Under the pieces are notes generated by a model. It worked only from the letters and a program-made list of their open reading frames with translations, ran no database searches and had not been told where the DNA came from. A program made the translations under genes and the position numbers. Of a stretch of DNA of 64,000 nucleotides, positions 36,014 through 45,080 are shown piece after piece (within the stretch, counting starts at the first letter, position 1; every line of letters starts with the position of its first letter). The DNA is from Comamonas sp. 26 (lineage in GTDB: Bacteria > Pseudomonadota > Gammaproteobacteria > Burkholderiales > Burkholderiaceae_C): NCBI RefSeq assembly GCF_002754475.1, contig NZ_PEFL01000003.1, positions 310,001-374,000 of the forward strand. The letters are read 5' to 3'.

Positions 36014-37132
36014 CTATGAATGAGCGATAGCAGGGTAGTCGGTATAGCCGTCTTCGCCACCGCCATAAAAGCGTTTGCTGTCCCACGCATTGAGCGGCAG
36101 ATTGGCCTGCAGGCGGTGCACCAGATCGGGGTTGGAGATATAGGCTTTGCCAAAGGCCACCACGTCGGCGTAACCGCTTTCAACGGCGTTCATGGCCATC
36201 TGTCGGTCATAGCCGTTGTTGACCATCCACGCGCCCTTGCCACCTGCGGTGCGGTAGGCCTGCTTGAGTGCGTGGTAGTCAAACGGCCTGTCAGCCAGCT
36301 CGCGCGGGCCACCGGTCGAGCCTTCAATTACGTGGATATAGGACAGGCCCAGTGGAGCCAGCTGGCGCATCAGATGCTCAAACAGCGCTTGCGGGTTTTC
36401 GTCCGTAATGTCGTTGGCCGGAGTGACGGGCGAGATGCGAATGCCCACCTTGCCGCCGCCAATGGCATCGGCCACAGAGAGCATGCATTCGCGCACCAGA
36501 CGGCAGCGGTTTTCGATGCTGCCGCCGTAATCGTCGGTACGGTTATTGGTGCTGGTTTTGAGGAATTGATCAAGCAGATAGCCATTGGCGGCATGCAGCT
36601 CCACACCATCAAAACCGGCAGATTTAACGGCCTCAACTGCGGCAACGGTGAAGCTGTGGACGATTCCCGGAAGCTCCTCAGACTGCAGTGCGCGCGGTGC
36701 AGAGGTGGGGAGGAAGTTGCCCTCGCCAGTCTTTGGGTCGATCAAATAGGTCTTGGACTGGGCAGTCAAGGCCGATGGCGCAACAGGCGCGTGGTTGCCG
36801 GGCTGCAGTGTCGTATGAGAAATACGGCCTACATGCCAGAGCTGGGTGACGATGCGACCGCCCTTTGCATGAACGGCGTGGGTCACTTTTTTCCAGGCCT
36901 GCAGCTGCTCTTCACTATAGAGGCCGGGCACGTCAGAGTAGCCCTGAGCCTGCGCGCTGATGGCCGTGCCTTCGCTGATCAGCAGACCTGCCGAGGCGCG
37001 CTGTACATAGTAAGTCTGCATTGCCGGTGTGGGCACCGCATTAGGTGCCCGGTTACGCGTCAGTGGCGCCATGGCAATGCGGTTGGGCAGGCGCAGGCTA
37101 CCTGCTTCAATCGGATCAAACAGAGAGGGCAT
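36014..37132 (-). CDS. Old yellow enzyme family alkene reductase (NemA-like)
   Basis: The 372-residue FMN enzyme reduces activated C=C bonds or nitro groups with NADPH. MAPLTRNRA (phosphate and FMN contacts), QLWHVGRISH, VELHAANGYLLDQFL (substrate-binding His-Ala-Ala-Asn) and NRTDDYGGSIENR are the family landmarks. It most resembles N-ethylmaleimide reductase. GGAG precedes the ATG. It follows a glutathione transferase on the same strand, and both handle electrophiles, although a hairpin lies between them. Confidence 0.88.
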   Translation of the reverse strand: MPSLFDPIEAGSLRLPNRIAMAPLTRNRAPNAVPTPAMQTYYVQRASAGLLISEGTAISAQAQGYSDVPGLYSEEQLQAWKKVTHAVHAKGGRIVTQLWHVGRISHTTLQPGNHAPVAPSALTAQSKTYLIDPKTGEGNFLPTSAPRALQSEELPGIVHSFTVAAVEAVKSAGFDGVELHAANGYLLDQFLKTSTNNRTDDYGGSIENRCRLVRECMLSVADAIGGGKVGIRISPVTPANDITDENPQALFEHLMRQLAPLGLSYIHVIEGSTGGPRELADRPFDYHALKQAYRTAGGKGAWMVNNGYDRQMAMNAVESGYADVVAFGKAYISNPDLVHRLQANLPLNAWDSKRFYGGGEDGYTDYPAIAHS

Positions 37133-37146
37133 GCAAAGCTCCAGAT

Positions 37147-37180
37147 GAAAAAAAGCCCGATGAATGACCGAGCTTTTTTG
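37147..37180 (-). terminator. Terminator between GST and OYE genes
   Basis: AAAAAAAGC...GCTTTTTT arms with an imperfect CCG/CGA top form a hairpin with T-runs on either strand. It implies separate transcripts for the two genes. Confidence 0.5.
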
Positions 37181-37198
37181 TAAACAGATGCGGAAAAT

Positions 37199-37807
37199 TT
37201 ACTTGATCAGGCCTTCGGCCTTCATGGTTGCCTGTACCGATGGGCGGGCCAGAATGCTCTCACGGTAGGCTGCAAGGTGCTTGAGGCTGGAGATATCCAG
37301 ACCCACAAATTGGGCCCAACCTGTCACGGTGAACAGATAGGCATCGGCCACGGTGAATTGGTCGCCCATCAGAAAGGATTTGTTGGCCAGTTGCTCATTG
37401 ACCCAGCTCAGGCGCGTGAGCACATTGGCACGCACCGTAGGCTTGAAGTCTTCAGGAGTCGTCGGGTTGAAGAGGGGGCCGAAAGCCTTGTGCACTTCGG
37501 TACCGATGAAGTTCAGCCACTCCTGCAGGTGATATCGCGCCATGGTGCCATTGGCAGGCGCCAGGTTCTTTTCGGGGGCCAGATCCGCAAGGTATTGCAC
37601 GATGGCGGGACCTTCGTGCAAGGTGTCTCCGTTATCCAGCACCAGAAAGGGCACATAGCCCAGAGGATTGATGCTGTAGTAGTCAGTGCCATCCTGGAGC
37701 TTGTGGCTCTTGGTGCTGACCATTACGGCCTCATGCTGCAGGCCTGCTTCATGCAGCACGATGTGCGGAGACATTGAGCAGGCGCCGGGGCTGTAGTAAA
37801 GCTTCAT
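37199..37807 (-). CDS. gstA: Glutathione S-transferase, beta-class like
   Basis: The 202-residue cytosolic enzyme conjugates glutathione to electrophiles. It starts MKLYYSPGACSMSPHIVLHEAGL, with the Cys and Ser of beta-class enzymes at residues 10-11. The thioredoxin-like domain has the cis-Pro in GYVPFLVLDNGDTLHEGPAI, and the helical domain has FTVADAYLF. The start at 37807 gives the standard N-terminus; a longer frame to 37915 has no coding look. Confidence 0.87.
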   Translation of the reverse strand: MKLYYSPGACSMSPHIVLHEAGLQHEAVMVSTKSHKLQDGTDYYSINPLGYVPFLVLDNGDTLHEGPAIVQYLADLAPEKNLAPANGTMARYHLQEWLNFIGTEVHKAFGPLFNPTTPEDFKPTVRANVLTRLSWVNEQLANKSFLMGDQFTVADAYLFTVTGWAQFVGLDISSLKHLAAYRESILARPSVQATMKAEGLIK

Positions 37808-37908
37808 GGTGAGTGGCTTTCGTTCAGTTGAAAAGACAAGCCGCCATGCTAAACCGGATACGCTTCTGCGACATGCAGGAGGCTGACAGTGACCCGTCTC
37901 CAGGTGGG

Positions 37909-38319
37909 TCAACAAAGATCCAGACTGGGCAAGAGATCGTTCAGGTAGAGCAAGGCGTCGTTGCCACTGGCCGTTGACATCTGTGCCAGAGATATTTCCT
38001 CATCCACTTCGGCATATGCGATGGACCAGCCTTTGAACTTGCGCTCTGCCTGCATGGGGCCATGCAGCTGTAGCTTTACATCCATGTGCCGCTGATCTTT
38101 TTTGATGCTGGTCAGTACATCCTCCAGCTTTTGTGCCGGACCTTCCAGGTACTGGCAAAAACGGGAACCATCAAAAATCAGAATACCGGTCAGTCCTAAA
38201 TGCAGGTTCTTTTCCCGCGATGTGCGAACGATGTCGCCCACGCACTCAACAGGCTGCGACGGTTCGAAAACACTGCAGTACAGAAAAGCGTGAAGTGCGG
38301 AGGCTGTAGACACGGTCAA
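37909..38319 (-). CDS. BLUF-domain blue-light sensor
   Basis: The 136-residue protein is almost wholly a BLUF domain, which binds FAD and senses blue light. The photochemical Tyr is in AFLYCSV, Asn and Arg are in SREKNLHLGLTG, Gln is in FCQYLEG, and Trp is in FKGWSIAY. It has no output domain, so it must act through a partner protein. There is no ATG: the start is either TTG at 38319 or GTG at 38313, and no strong ribosome site is visible, which suggests low expression. Neighbours give no clear partner. Confidence 0.8.
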   Translation of the reverse strand: MTVSTASALHAFLYCSVFEPSQPVECVGDIVRTSREKNLHLGLTGILIFDGSRFCQYLEGPAQKLEDVLTSIKKDQRHMDVKLQLHGPMQAERKFKGWSIAYAEVDEEISLAQMSTASGNDALLYLNDLLPSLDLC

Positions 38320-38403
38320 TCTTGATAGAGGTTGAGATGGCTTGATCGTAGAGGATGAAACCTATTTTTTAGGTGAAAAGTATTCCGCAATAACCAGCTT
38401 GCC

Positions 38404-38979
38404 TTATTGAAACCGTCGTGCAGCCCATAGGACTTGCTCGACCAAGGCCTGCATGGCCTGTTGATCATGGCTGCGCTGCAGCTGGTTTTGCATATCAAAC
38501 GCATCAGCGGCATGTGCCACCGCATGGCTGCGCGGTGCAACCCAGCATTGCAGATTCAATAGCAGTGGGGCGAGGTGTGACTGGGCGCGCAGCCCACCCA
38601 TGCCACCCGGCGAAGCACTGGCCATGCCTACTACCTTGTTGCGAAAGGGCAGCGTGCCGTCAGACCACAGAGCATCGCCCTTCACGGGGCTGGAGGCCCA
38701 GTCGATGGCATTTTTAAGCAGGGCAGGATAGCTGCCGTTGTACTCAGGGCTGCAGATAATCCAGGCCGAATGGCTGTGCATGGCCTGCTTGAGCCGGATG
38801 ACATCGGCAGGTGTGCCGCGAGCTTCCAGATCCGCGTTGTAGAGCGGAATATCAAAGTCCGAAAGTTCCAGCAACGTGGCTTGTGCGCCTTGTTGCTCTG
38901 CAATAGCCGCAGCCGCCTTGGCCAACTTGCGGTTGTACGATTCTTGGCGGGTACTGCCCGCAAAAATGAGGATGTTCAT
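38404..38979 (-). CDS. NADPH-dependent FMN reductase
   Basis: The 191-residue flavodoxin-fold enzyme has the phosphate loop FAGSTRQESYN near residue 7 and CSPEYNGSYPALLKNAIDW, typical of the NADPH-dependent FMN reductase (ChrR/YieF-like) family. It reduces flavin, quinones or metals. It is divergent from mnmG, and a perfect parS site (39053-39068) lies in the gap. Confidence 0.85.
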   Translation of the reverse strand: MNILIFAGSTRQESYNRKLAKAAAAIAEQQGAQATLLELSDFDIPLYNADLEARGTPADVIRLKQAMHSHSAWIICSPEYNGSYPALLKNAIDWASSPVKGDALWSDGTLPFRNKVVGMASASPGGMGGLRAQSHLAPLLLNLQCWVAPRSHAVAHAADAFDMQNQLQRSHDQQAMQALVEQVLWAARRFQ

Positions 38980-39052
38980 GCTGTCATTGCAGCACAGGGC
39001 CGGCGCATTTTTCCTTCAAAAATAGGCCTCTCAGGGCAAACGCCAGGGTTCA

Positions 39053-39068
39053 TGTTTCACGTGAAACA
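39053..39068. other. parS centromere site 2
   Basis: TGTTTCACGTGAAACA is an exact match to the bacterial parS consensus, located in the divergent gap upstream of mnmG. Confidence 0.95.
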
Positions 39069-39231
39069 CCTGCCTCAACCCTTGCCAAGGCATTGTTGCG
39101 GCAATGGTGGGAAAATTGCGGGTTCCCCGCAGGGCAGGACATGAGATGAACACATGTCTGCCTGCCATGAGAGCCGAGGCATGGTTGCTTCGTGCAGGGG
39201 CAAGGGCCGGGCGAGGCCCCGGAGCAAGAAC

Positions 39232-41196
39232 ATGTTGTACCCACAGGAATTTGATGTGATCGTGGTCGGTGGCGGCCATGCCGGCACCGAGGCTGCGCTG
39301 GCCGCTGCGCGTATGGGCAGCAAAACATTGCTGCTGACCCACAATATCGAAACCCTGGGGCAGATGAGCTGCAACCCCAGCATCGGCGGTATTGGCAAGG
39401 GCCATCTGGTCAAAGAGGTTGATGCGCTGGGCGGTGCCATGGCATTGGCCACAGACAAGGGCGGTATTCAGTTCCGCATCTTGAACAGCTCCAAAGGCCC
39501 TGCCGTGCGCGCTACGCGTGCTCAGGCTGACCGTATTTTGTATAAGGCAGCCATCCGCGAGATGCTGGAGAACCAGCCGAATCTCTGGCTGTTTCAGCAG
39601 GCCGTTGATGACCTGATGGTCGAGGGTGACCGTGTGGTCGGTGCCGTGACCCAGGTCGGCCTCAAGTTCCGCAGCCGCACCGTGGTGCTGACGGCTGGGA
39701 CTTTTCTTGACGGCAAGATCCACGTGGGTCTGAACAATTACGCGGCTGGCCGTGCTGGTGATCCTCCCGCCGTGTCGCTGTCTGCTCGCTTGAAGGAGCT
39801 GAAGCTGCCCCAGGGCCGCCTCAAGACCGGAACGCCTCCTCGGATTGATGGTCGCTCCATCGATTTCCGCCAGTGTGACGAGCAGCCCGGTGACGGCATG
39901 CCCGGAGGCGTGAACGAGGGCGAAGTGCCCGTGTTCAGCTTCATGGGCAACCGCGCCATGCACCCCAAGCAGATGCCCTGCTGGATCACGCATACCAATG
40001 CGCGCACCCACGAGATCATTCGCAGCGGTTTTGATCGCAGCCCCATGTTCACCGGCAAGATCGAGGGCGTGGGCCCACGCTACTGCCCTAGCGTGGAAGA
40101 CAAAATCAATCGCTTTGCCGACAAGGAAAGCCACCAGATTTTCCTGGAACCCGAAGGACTGACTACCAACGAGTTCTATCCCAACGGCATCTCCACCAGC
40201 CTGCCATTCGACATTCAGTACGAACTGGTGCGCAGCATGAAGGGCATGGAGAACGCGCATATCCTGCGACCTGGCTACGCCATCGAGTACGACTACTTTG
40301 ACCCTCGCTCGCTCAAGAGCAGCTTTGAGACCAAGCAGATTCAGGGGCTGTTTTTTGCGGGTCAGATCAACGGTACGACTGGCTATGAAGAGGCGGCAGC
40401 CCAAGGTTTGTTCGCAGGCCTGAACGCCGCGCTGCAATGCCGTGGTGAAGGCCCATGGATGCCCGGGCGCGATGAAGCCTATCTGGGGGTACTGGTCGAT
40501 GATCTGATTACCAAGGGTGTGAACGAGCCCTATCGCATGTTCACCAGCCGCGCTGAGTTCCGTCTGCAGCTGCGTGAAGACAACGCCGACATGCGCTTGA
40601 CCGAACAAGGTCGCCGCATGGGTCTGGTTGACGATGCCCGCTGGGATTCATTCAGTCGCAAGCGCGAAGCTGTTTCACGTGAAACAGAGCGCCTCAAGTC
40701 CACCTGGGTGAACCCCCGCGTGGTGTCGAACGAAGAGGCTGAGCGAGTACTAGGCAAGGCCATGGAGCGCGAATACAACCTGTTCGATCTGCTGCGCCGC
40801 CCCGGTGTCGATTACGAAAAGCTCGCGAGCATGAACGAAGGCCAGTACGCAACTGCCGCCGTTCTGCCCGAGGCTCTGGGTGAGCTAAGTGCTTCGGTTA
40901 TTGAGCAGGTGGAGATTACGGCCAAGTACTCCGGCTATATCGATCGCCAAAAAGATGAGGTGGAGCGTGCTGCGCATTTTGAGCGTCTGCGCCTGCCTGC
41001 GGACTTTGACTACATGTCGGTCTCAGCCCTGTCTTTTGAAGTGCGTCAGACGCTGCAAAAGCATCGCCCTGAAACACTGGGTCAGGCTTCCCGTATGTCC
41101 GGGGTGACACCCGCAGCTATCTCGCTGCTCTTGGTTCACCTGAAAAAAGGCGGCTTCAAGGGCTTCACCGCACAGAATGAAGAGGCATCGGCATGA
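39232..41196 (+). CDS. mnmG: tRNA uridine-5-carboxymethylaminomethyl enzyme MnmG (GidA)
   Basis: MnmG, with MnmE, modifies the wobble uridine of several tRNAs using FAD and a folate. The 654-residue protein has the FAD motif [14 protein letters not shown] near residue 8, [17 protein letters not shown] near 46, and [17 protein letters not shown] near 395. It keeps the conserved C-terminal helical domain. GGAGC precedes the ATG at 39232. A perfect parS site is embedded in its coding sequence at 40671-40686 (residues AVSRET). Its stop overlaps the rsmG start (ATGA). Confidence 0.97.
   Translation: MLYPQEFDVIVVGGGHAGTEAALAAARMGSKTLLLTHNIETLGQMSCNPSIGGIGKGHLVKEVDALGGAMALATDKGGIQFRILNSSKGPAVRATRAQADRILYKAAIREMLENQPNLWLFQQAVDDLMVEGDRVVGAVTQVGLKFRSRTVVLTAGTFLDGKIHVGLNNYAAGRAGDPPAVSLSARLKELKLPQGRLKTGTPPRIDGRSIDFRQCDEQPGDGMPGGVNEGEVPVFSFMGNRAMHPKQMPCWITHTNARTHEIIRSGFDRSPMFTGKIEGVGPRYCPSVEDKINRFADKESHQIFLEPEGLTTNEFYPNGISTSLPFDIQYELVRSMKGMENAHILRPGYAIEYDYFDPRSLKSSFETKQIQGLFFAGQINGTTGYEEAAAQGLFAGLNAALQCRGEGPWMPGRDEAYLGVLVDDLITKGVNEPYRMFTSRAEFRLQLREDNADMRLTEQGRRMGLVDDARWDSFSRKREAVSRETERLKSTWVNPRVVSNEEAERVLGKAMEREYNLFDLLRRPGVDYEKLASMNEGQYATAAVLPEALGELSASVIEQVEITAKYSGYIDRQKDEVERAAHFERLRLPADFDYMSVSALSFEVRQTLQKHRPETLGQASRMSGVTPAAISLLLVHLKKGGFKGFTAQNEEASA
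40671..40686. other. parS centromere site 3 (inside mnmG)
   Basis: TGTTTCACGTGAAACA, an exact parS site, is read in frame as part of Ala-Val-Ser-Arg-Glu-Thr in MnmG. The codon choice therefore serves both protein and chromosome segregation. Confidence 0.95.
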
Positions 41197-41852
41197 GCCA
41201 GGCATTGCGTACCCAACTCGAACAAGGCATTCAGGCGCTGAAGCTGGAGCTGGCTTCTACACAGGTTGATCTGCTTATGTCCTTCATGGATCTGCTGCAG
41301 AAGTGGAACAAGGTCTACAACCTGACCTCCGTGCGTGACCCGCAGGAAATGCTGACGCATCATTTGCTCGACAGTCTGACCGCGGTACCCGCTCTGCTGC
41401 GCCATGTGAATACGCTTCCGGTAGAAGAGGGCAAGCGACTGCCTTTGCTGGACGTTGGCTCGGGCGGCGGCTTACCCGGCGTGGTTTTTGCCATCTGCTG
41501 CCCACAGATCGATGTGAACTGTGTGGACACCGTGGGCAAGAAAGCGGCCTTCATTCAGCAAGTGGCGGCGTCGCTGCGCTTGCCTAATCTGCACGGCATT
41601 CATGACCGGGTGGAAAACCTCAAGACCCAGTACCCTGTCATTAGCTGCCGTGCTTTTGCATCGTTGGTGGATTTCACTACCTGGTCGCGCAAGGCATTGG
41701 CCGACGGCGGTATCTGGTTTGCCATGAAGGCCAAACATCCCGATGAAGAGATTACAGCCCTGCCTGCCGACGTGCAGGTGTTTCACGTGGAACCTTTGCA
41801 GGTTCCTGGCTTGGATGTCGAGCGCTGCGTGATCTGGATGAAAATTGAGTAA
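41193..41852 (+). CDS. rsmG: 16S rRNA m7G527 methyltransferase RsmG (GidB)
   Basis: RsmG methylates G527 of 16S rRNA with SAM. The 219-residue enzyme has [25 protein letters not shown], the SAM motif [17 protein letters not shown] near residue 88, and the ISCRAFASL segment. It is translationally coupled to mnmG. A degenerate parS-like sequence lies near its 3' end (41779-41794). Confidence 0.95.
   Translation: MSQALRTQLEQGIQALKLELASTQVDLLMSFMDLLQKWNKVYNLTSVRDPQEMLTHHLLDSLTAVPALLRHVNTLPVEEGKRLPLLDVGSGGGLPGVVFAICCPQIDVNCVDTVGKKAAFIQQVAASLRLPNLHGIHDRVENLKTQYPVISCRAFASLVDFTTWSRKALADGGIWFAMKAKHPDEEITALPADVQVFHVEPLQVPGLDVERCVIWMKIE
41779..41794. other. Degenerate parS-like site 4 (inside rsmG)
   Basis: TGTTTCACGTGGAACC matches parS at 14 of 16 positions, both changes being in the right half. 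It encodes Val-Phe-His-Val-Glu in RsmG. Binding by ParB is possible but likely weaker. Confidence 0.5.
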
Positions 41853-41940
41853 CCCCCTGAGCGGCTTTGCCGCTTCCCCCTGAAAGGGGGACGACGCCTT
41901 CGCCGCAGGGCGGCCCTTGCTCGGCGTCTCTGGTCTGGGG
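41853..41940. repeat. Multi-hairpin intergenic repeat, Comamonadaceae type
   Basis: Starting in the rsmG stop region, the sequence has stacked hairpins: GCGGC-TTT-GCCGC, CCCCCT-GAA-AGGGGG, and GACGCC paired with GGCGTC. From memory, closely similar CCCCCTGAG...GGACGACGCC sequences are scattered in Comamonas, Acidovorax and Variovorax genomes. Here it probably serves as the rsmG terminator. No other full copy was found in this window. Confidence 0.6.
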
Positions 41941-42075
41941 CGATAGCGTGTCAGTCGCAGATGGGCGACAGCAAAATGGTTTTTTACACACTGAAGCAAG
42001 CAACATCTGTGCAATGCAGATGCGTTAGTGATGGCCCTCGCATAAACTTGCTGTTTTCCATCGCGCAGGGTTTGA

Positions 42076-42687
42076 ATGTTTGGCATCTCTGATTACGGCG
42101 CTTTTGCTGCGGCCGTCACCGTTTTCTTGCTGATACCAGGGCCCGGTAATCTGGCCTTGATTACCTCGACAGGCAAGGGCGGATGGAGGGGCGGTATCGC
42201 ATGCTGTCTGGGGGTGATGGCTGCCGATCAGGTGCTGATGTGGCTGGCCGTTGCCGGTGTGGCGGCAGTGCTGGCTGCCTATCCAGCGGCGTTCAATGCG
42301 GTGCAATGGGTAGGGGCGGCTTATCTGGCCTGGCTGGGCTACAAGCTGTTGACGGCCAAGCCCGGCGATGCCCCGGCCATTGATATTCAGCCACGCCAGT
42401 ATTTTCGCCAGGGTGCGCTGATCACCTTGATGAACCCCAAGGCCATCGTGTTCTATATGGCATTTTTCCCCATGTTTGTGGATCCTGCAAAGCATCAGGG
42501 AGTCGTCACCTTTGGCGTGATGGCAGCCACAGTTGCGGTGATTACTTTGATTTACAGCGTCATCGTGGTGACGCTGACGAAGCTGCTGGCAGAGCGTTTG
42601 CGTGCCAACCCTGCGGTGGTGAAGTGGCTGGAAAAAACAGCCGGAGTGTTTCTGATCGGTTTTGGCCTCAAGCTGGCCGCCAACTAA
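42076..42687 (+). CDS. LysE/RhtB family amino-acid exporter
   Basis: The 203-residue inner-membrane protein has six helices and the family start FAAAVTVFLLIPGPGNLALITSTGKGGWRGG, plus ITLMNPKAIVFYMAFFPMFVD. Such proteins export amino acids such as homoserine, threonine or lysine; the substrate is not readable here. It lies between rsmG and parA on the same strand, 13 bases before parA, so it may be co-transcribed with it. Confidence 0.87.
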   Translation: MFGISDYGAFAAAVTVFLLIPGPGNLALITSTGKGGWRGGIACCLGVMAADQVLMWLAVAGVAAVLAAYPAAFNAVQWVGAAYLAWLGYKLLTAKPGDAPAIDIQPRQYFRQGALITLMNPKAIVFYMAFFPMFVDPAKHQGVVTFGVMAATVAVITLIYSVIVVTLTKLLAERLRANPAVVKWLEKTAGVFLIGFGLKLAAN

Positions 42688-42700
42688 AAAGAGAAGTTCA

Positions 42701-43471
42701 ATGGCCAAAATTTTCTGCGTTGCCAATCAAAAGGGTGGAGTGGGCAAGACCACCACCACGGTCAATCTCGCCGCGGGCTTGGCCAAGGTCGGCCAACGTG
42801 TGCTGTTGATTGACCTGGACCCCCAGGGCAATGCCACCATGGGGTCAGGGGTGGACAAGCGCGCACTGGAGCTGACGGTCTATGACGTGCTGCTGGAAAA
42901 CGCCAGCATCAAGGAAGTGGCCATCAAGTCCGAGCAGGTGGGCTATGACGTTCTGGGTGCCAACCGCGAGCTGTCGGGTGCCGAGATTGAGTTGGTGTCG
43001 CTGGAGCGCCGCAATGACCGCCTCAGGACCGCGCTGCAAAGCGTGAACGCCGATTACGACTTTGTGTTGATTGACTGCCCGCCCTCGCTGTCCATGCTGA
43101 CCTTGAACGGCCTGTGCTCCGCCCACGGCGTGATCGTGCCCATGCAGTGTGAATACTTTGCGCTGGAAGGCCTGACCGATCTGGTCAACACCATCAAGCA
43201 GGTGCACGCCAATATGAACCCTGATCTGGAGATCATCGGCCTGCTGCGCGTGATGTTTGATCCGCGCACCACGCTGCAGCAGCAGGTCAGCGACCAGCTC
43301 AAGGAACACTTTGGCGACAAGGTGTTCGACACCGTGATTCCGCGCAATGTGCGCCTGGCCGAAGCACCCAGCTACGGCCTGCCCGGCGTGGTGTTTGATG
43401 CATCTGCCAAGGGCAGCAAGGCCTTTGTCGAGTTTGCGGAAGAAATGGTGCGTCGCATCAAGAAGAAGTGA
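42701..43471 (+). CDS. parA: Chromosome partitioning ATPase ParA
   Basis: ParA (Soj) is a Walker-type ATPase that binds DNA non-specifically and pulls ParB-parS complexes apart. The 256-residue protein has the deviant Walker A KGGVGKTTTTVNLAAGLA near residue 11, LIDLDPQGNATMGSG, and DFVLIDCPPSLSMLTLNGL. It is the short chromosomal type without an N-terminal HTH. The start at 42701 follows AGAGAAG. A perfect parS site begins immediately after the stop codon. Confidence 0.96.
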   Translation: MAKIFCVANQKGGVGKTTTTVNLAAGLAKVGQRVLLIDLDPQGNATMGSGVDKRALELTVYDVLLENASIKEVAIKSEQVGYDVLGANRELSGAEIELVSLERRNDRLRTALQSVNADYDFVLIDCPPSLSMLTLNGLCSAHGVIVPMQCEYFALEGLTDLVNTIKQVHANMNPDLEIIGLLRVMFDPRTTLQQQVSDQLKEHFGDKVFDTVIPRNVRLAEAPSYGLPGVVFDASAKGSKAFVEFAEEMVRRIKKK

Positions 43472-43487
43472 TGTTTCACGTGAAACA
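43472..43487. other. parS centromere site 5 (after parA)
   Basis: TGTTTCACGTGAAACA is an exact parS site beginning directly after the parA stop codon, between parA and the hydrolase gene. Confidence 0.95.
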
Positions 43488-43508
43488 GCACACGACCCCA
43501 TATCAATC

Positions 43509-43524
43509 AAGCGCTTGCAGCTAT
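43509..43524. repeat. Intergenic repeat arm at the hydrolase start
   Basis: AAGCGCTTGCAGCTAT resembles the right arm of the intergenic repeat seen in full at 31612-31691. Its last bases run into the ATG of the hydrolase gene. Confidence 0.4.
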
Positions 43525-44071
43525 GACATCTGAAGCATTGAATCCGCAGGATGTCTGGCTGCTTCCCGGTTGGCAAAACTCGGACGCCGGTCACTGGCAG
43601 AGCCTATGGCAGCAGCAATTTGGCTTTCAGCGGCTGGAGCAGCACAACTGGCAGCACCCGCTGCGCGGTGACTGGAGCATTCGGCTGCAAGAGACTGTGC
43701 TTGATGCCCCCGGCCCCGTCACGCTGGTAGCGCACAGTCTGGGCTGCGTGCTGGTGGCGTGGTGGGCTGCACATTCGCAGGTCGCCAAGACCAAGGTGCG
43801 CGGCGCTTTGCTGGTGGCACCCGGTGATACGGAGCAGGAAGGCCTGCGCGGAGTACTGTCCGGCTGGTCGCCTGTGCTGCTGCAGAAGCTACCCTTCCCA
43901 TCGATACTGGTGGGCAGCGACAACGACCCGAATTGCTCTCTGGCGCGGGCGCAGACCATGGCCGATGGCTGGGGCAGCCGCTTTGTGAATGCAGGCGCTG
44001 CGGGCCATATCAACACCGCCAGCGGATTAGGACTCTGGGATGACGGCCTTGCGCTACTCAAGACCCTTTAA
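43523..44071 (+). CDS. RBBP9/YdeN-type alpha/beta hydrolase
   Basis: The 182-residue serine hydrolase starts with WLLPGWQNSDAGHWQSLW, typical of the RBBP9/YdeN family. It has the nucleophile in LVAHSLGCVLVAWW (about residue 72), an Asp in GSDNDPNC and the catalytic His in GAAGHINTASG. Substrate is unknown. It sits between parA and parB, 15 bases before parB, an unusual place because parA and parB are normally adjacent. It may be needed only as a passenger of the operon. Confidence 0.83.
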   Translation: MTSEALNPQDVWLLPGWQNSDAGHWQSLWQQQFGFQRLEQHNWQHPLRGDWSIRLQETVLDAPGPVTLVAHSLGCVLVAWWAAHSQVAKTKVRGALLVAPGDTEQEGLRGVLSGWSPVLLQKLPFPSILVGSDNDPNCSLARAQTMADGWGSRFVNAGAAGHINTASGLGLWDDGLALLKTL

Positions 44072-44086
44072 GGAAAGATTTCAGCA

Positions 44087-45016
44087 ATGGTGACTAAGAA
44101 ACCCAAGGGCCTGGGACGTGGTCTGGAAGCCCTGCTGGGCCCCAAGGTCAGCGAAAAAGAAGCTAGCACTGTCAGCGGTGCTGTGGCGAATTTGCCCAGC
44201 ACACTGGCGCTCAATGTGATGGTGGCAGGCCAGTACCAGCCGCGCACGCGCATGGATGAAGGCGCGCTGTACGAACTGGCCGAAAGCATCAAGGTGCAGG
44301 GCATCATGCAGCCGATTCTGGTGCGCCAGCTCAGCAAGGGCGAGCATTCGGGCAAGTACGAAATCATTGCCGGTGAACGCCGTTTTCGTGCCGCGCATAT
44401 CGCGGGTCTGGCCGAGGTGCCGGTGCTGGTGCGCGAAGTCCCTGATGAAGCTGCCGCTGCGATGGCGCTGATTGAGAATATTCAGCGCGAAGACCTGAAC
44501 CCGCTGGAGGAGGCGCAAGGCCTTGCCCGTCTGGTCAAGGAGTTTGGCCTGACCCATGAGCAGACTGCACAGGCGGTGGGCCGCTCGCGCAGCGCAGCCA
44601 CCAATTTGCTGCGCTTGCTGAATCTGGCTGAACCTGTGCAGACCATGCTGATGGCTGGCGATATCGACATGGGCCACGCCCGTGCGCTGCTGGCGCTGGA
44701 CCGCGCCACTCAGATCACGGCGGGCAACCAGATTGCCGCCAAGAAAATGTCGGTGCGCGAGGCGGAATCGCTGGTTAAAAAGATTGGTGCCGAGTTCAAT
44801 CTCACGCGCCAGAAGGTCAAGAAGGATGGCAAGTCACGCGACGTCAAACGCATCGAAGAAGAGCTGTCTGACCTGCTGACTGCCGATGTGGAAGTGCGCA
44901 TCAAGAAGACCGTGCGCCGCCAAGGCAAGCTGCATGAAATGGGCGAAATTGCCATTCAGTTTGGCTCGCTCGAAGAGCTGAACGGCATCATCGAAAAGCT
45001 GCGCGGCGAAGTCTGA
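44087..45016 (+). CDS. parB: Chromosome partitioning protein ParB
   Basis: ParB binds parS and spreads on DNA as a CTP-dependent clamp. The 309-residue protein begins KPKGLGRGLEALLGPK. It has GQYQPRTRMDE, the CTP-binding motifs GERRFRAA and ENIQREDLNPLEEA, an HTH that reads THEQTAQAVGRSRSAATNLL, and a C-terminal dimer domain ending ELNGIIEKLRGEV. Four good parS sites in the window are its expected targets. A strong terminator follows. Confidence 0.96.
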   Translation: MVTKKPKGLGRGLEALLGPKVSEKEASTVSGAVANLPSTLALNVMVAGQYQPRTRMDEGALYELAESIKVQGIMQPILVRQLSKGEHSGKYEIIAGERRFRAAHIAGLAEVPVLVREVPDEAAAAMALIENIQREDLNPLEEAQGLARLVKEFGLTHEQTAQAVGRSRSAATNLLRLLNLAEPVQTMLMAGDIDMGHARALLALDRATQITAGNQIAAKKMSVREAESLVKKIGAEFNLTRQKVKKDGKSRDVKRIEEELSDLLTADVEVRIKKTVRRQGKLHEMGEIAIQFGSLEELNGIIEKLRGEV

Positions 45017-45035
45017 TTGAGGCTTAAAAAATAAA

Positions 45036-45062
45036 AAAGAGCATCCTCACGGATGCTCTTTT
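45036..45062. terminator. Bidirectional terminator after parB
   Basis: AAAAGAGCATCC and GGATGCTCTTTT pair exactly around a TCAC loop, serving parB and the convergent aldolase-like gene. Confidence 0.85.
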
Positions 45063-45080
45063 GCATTCAGCAGCTGCGTT

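Noticed and set aside
39031..40608. 525-codon minus-strand frame opposite mnmG
   Set aside because: Antisense shadow of mnmG; no family resemblance.
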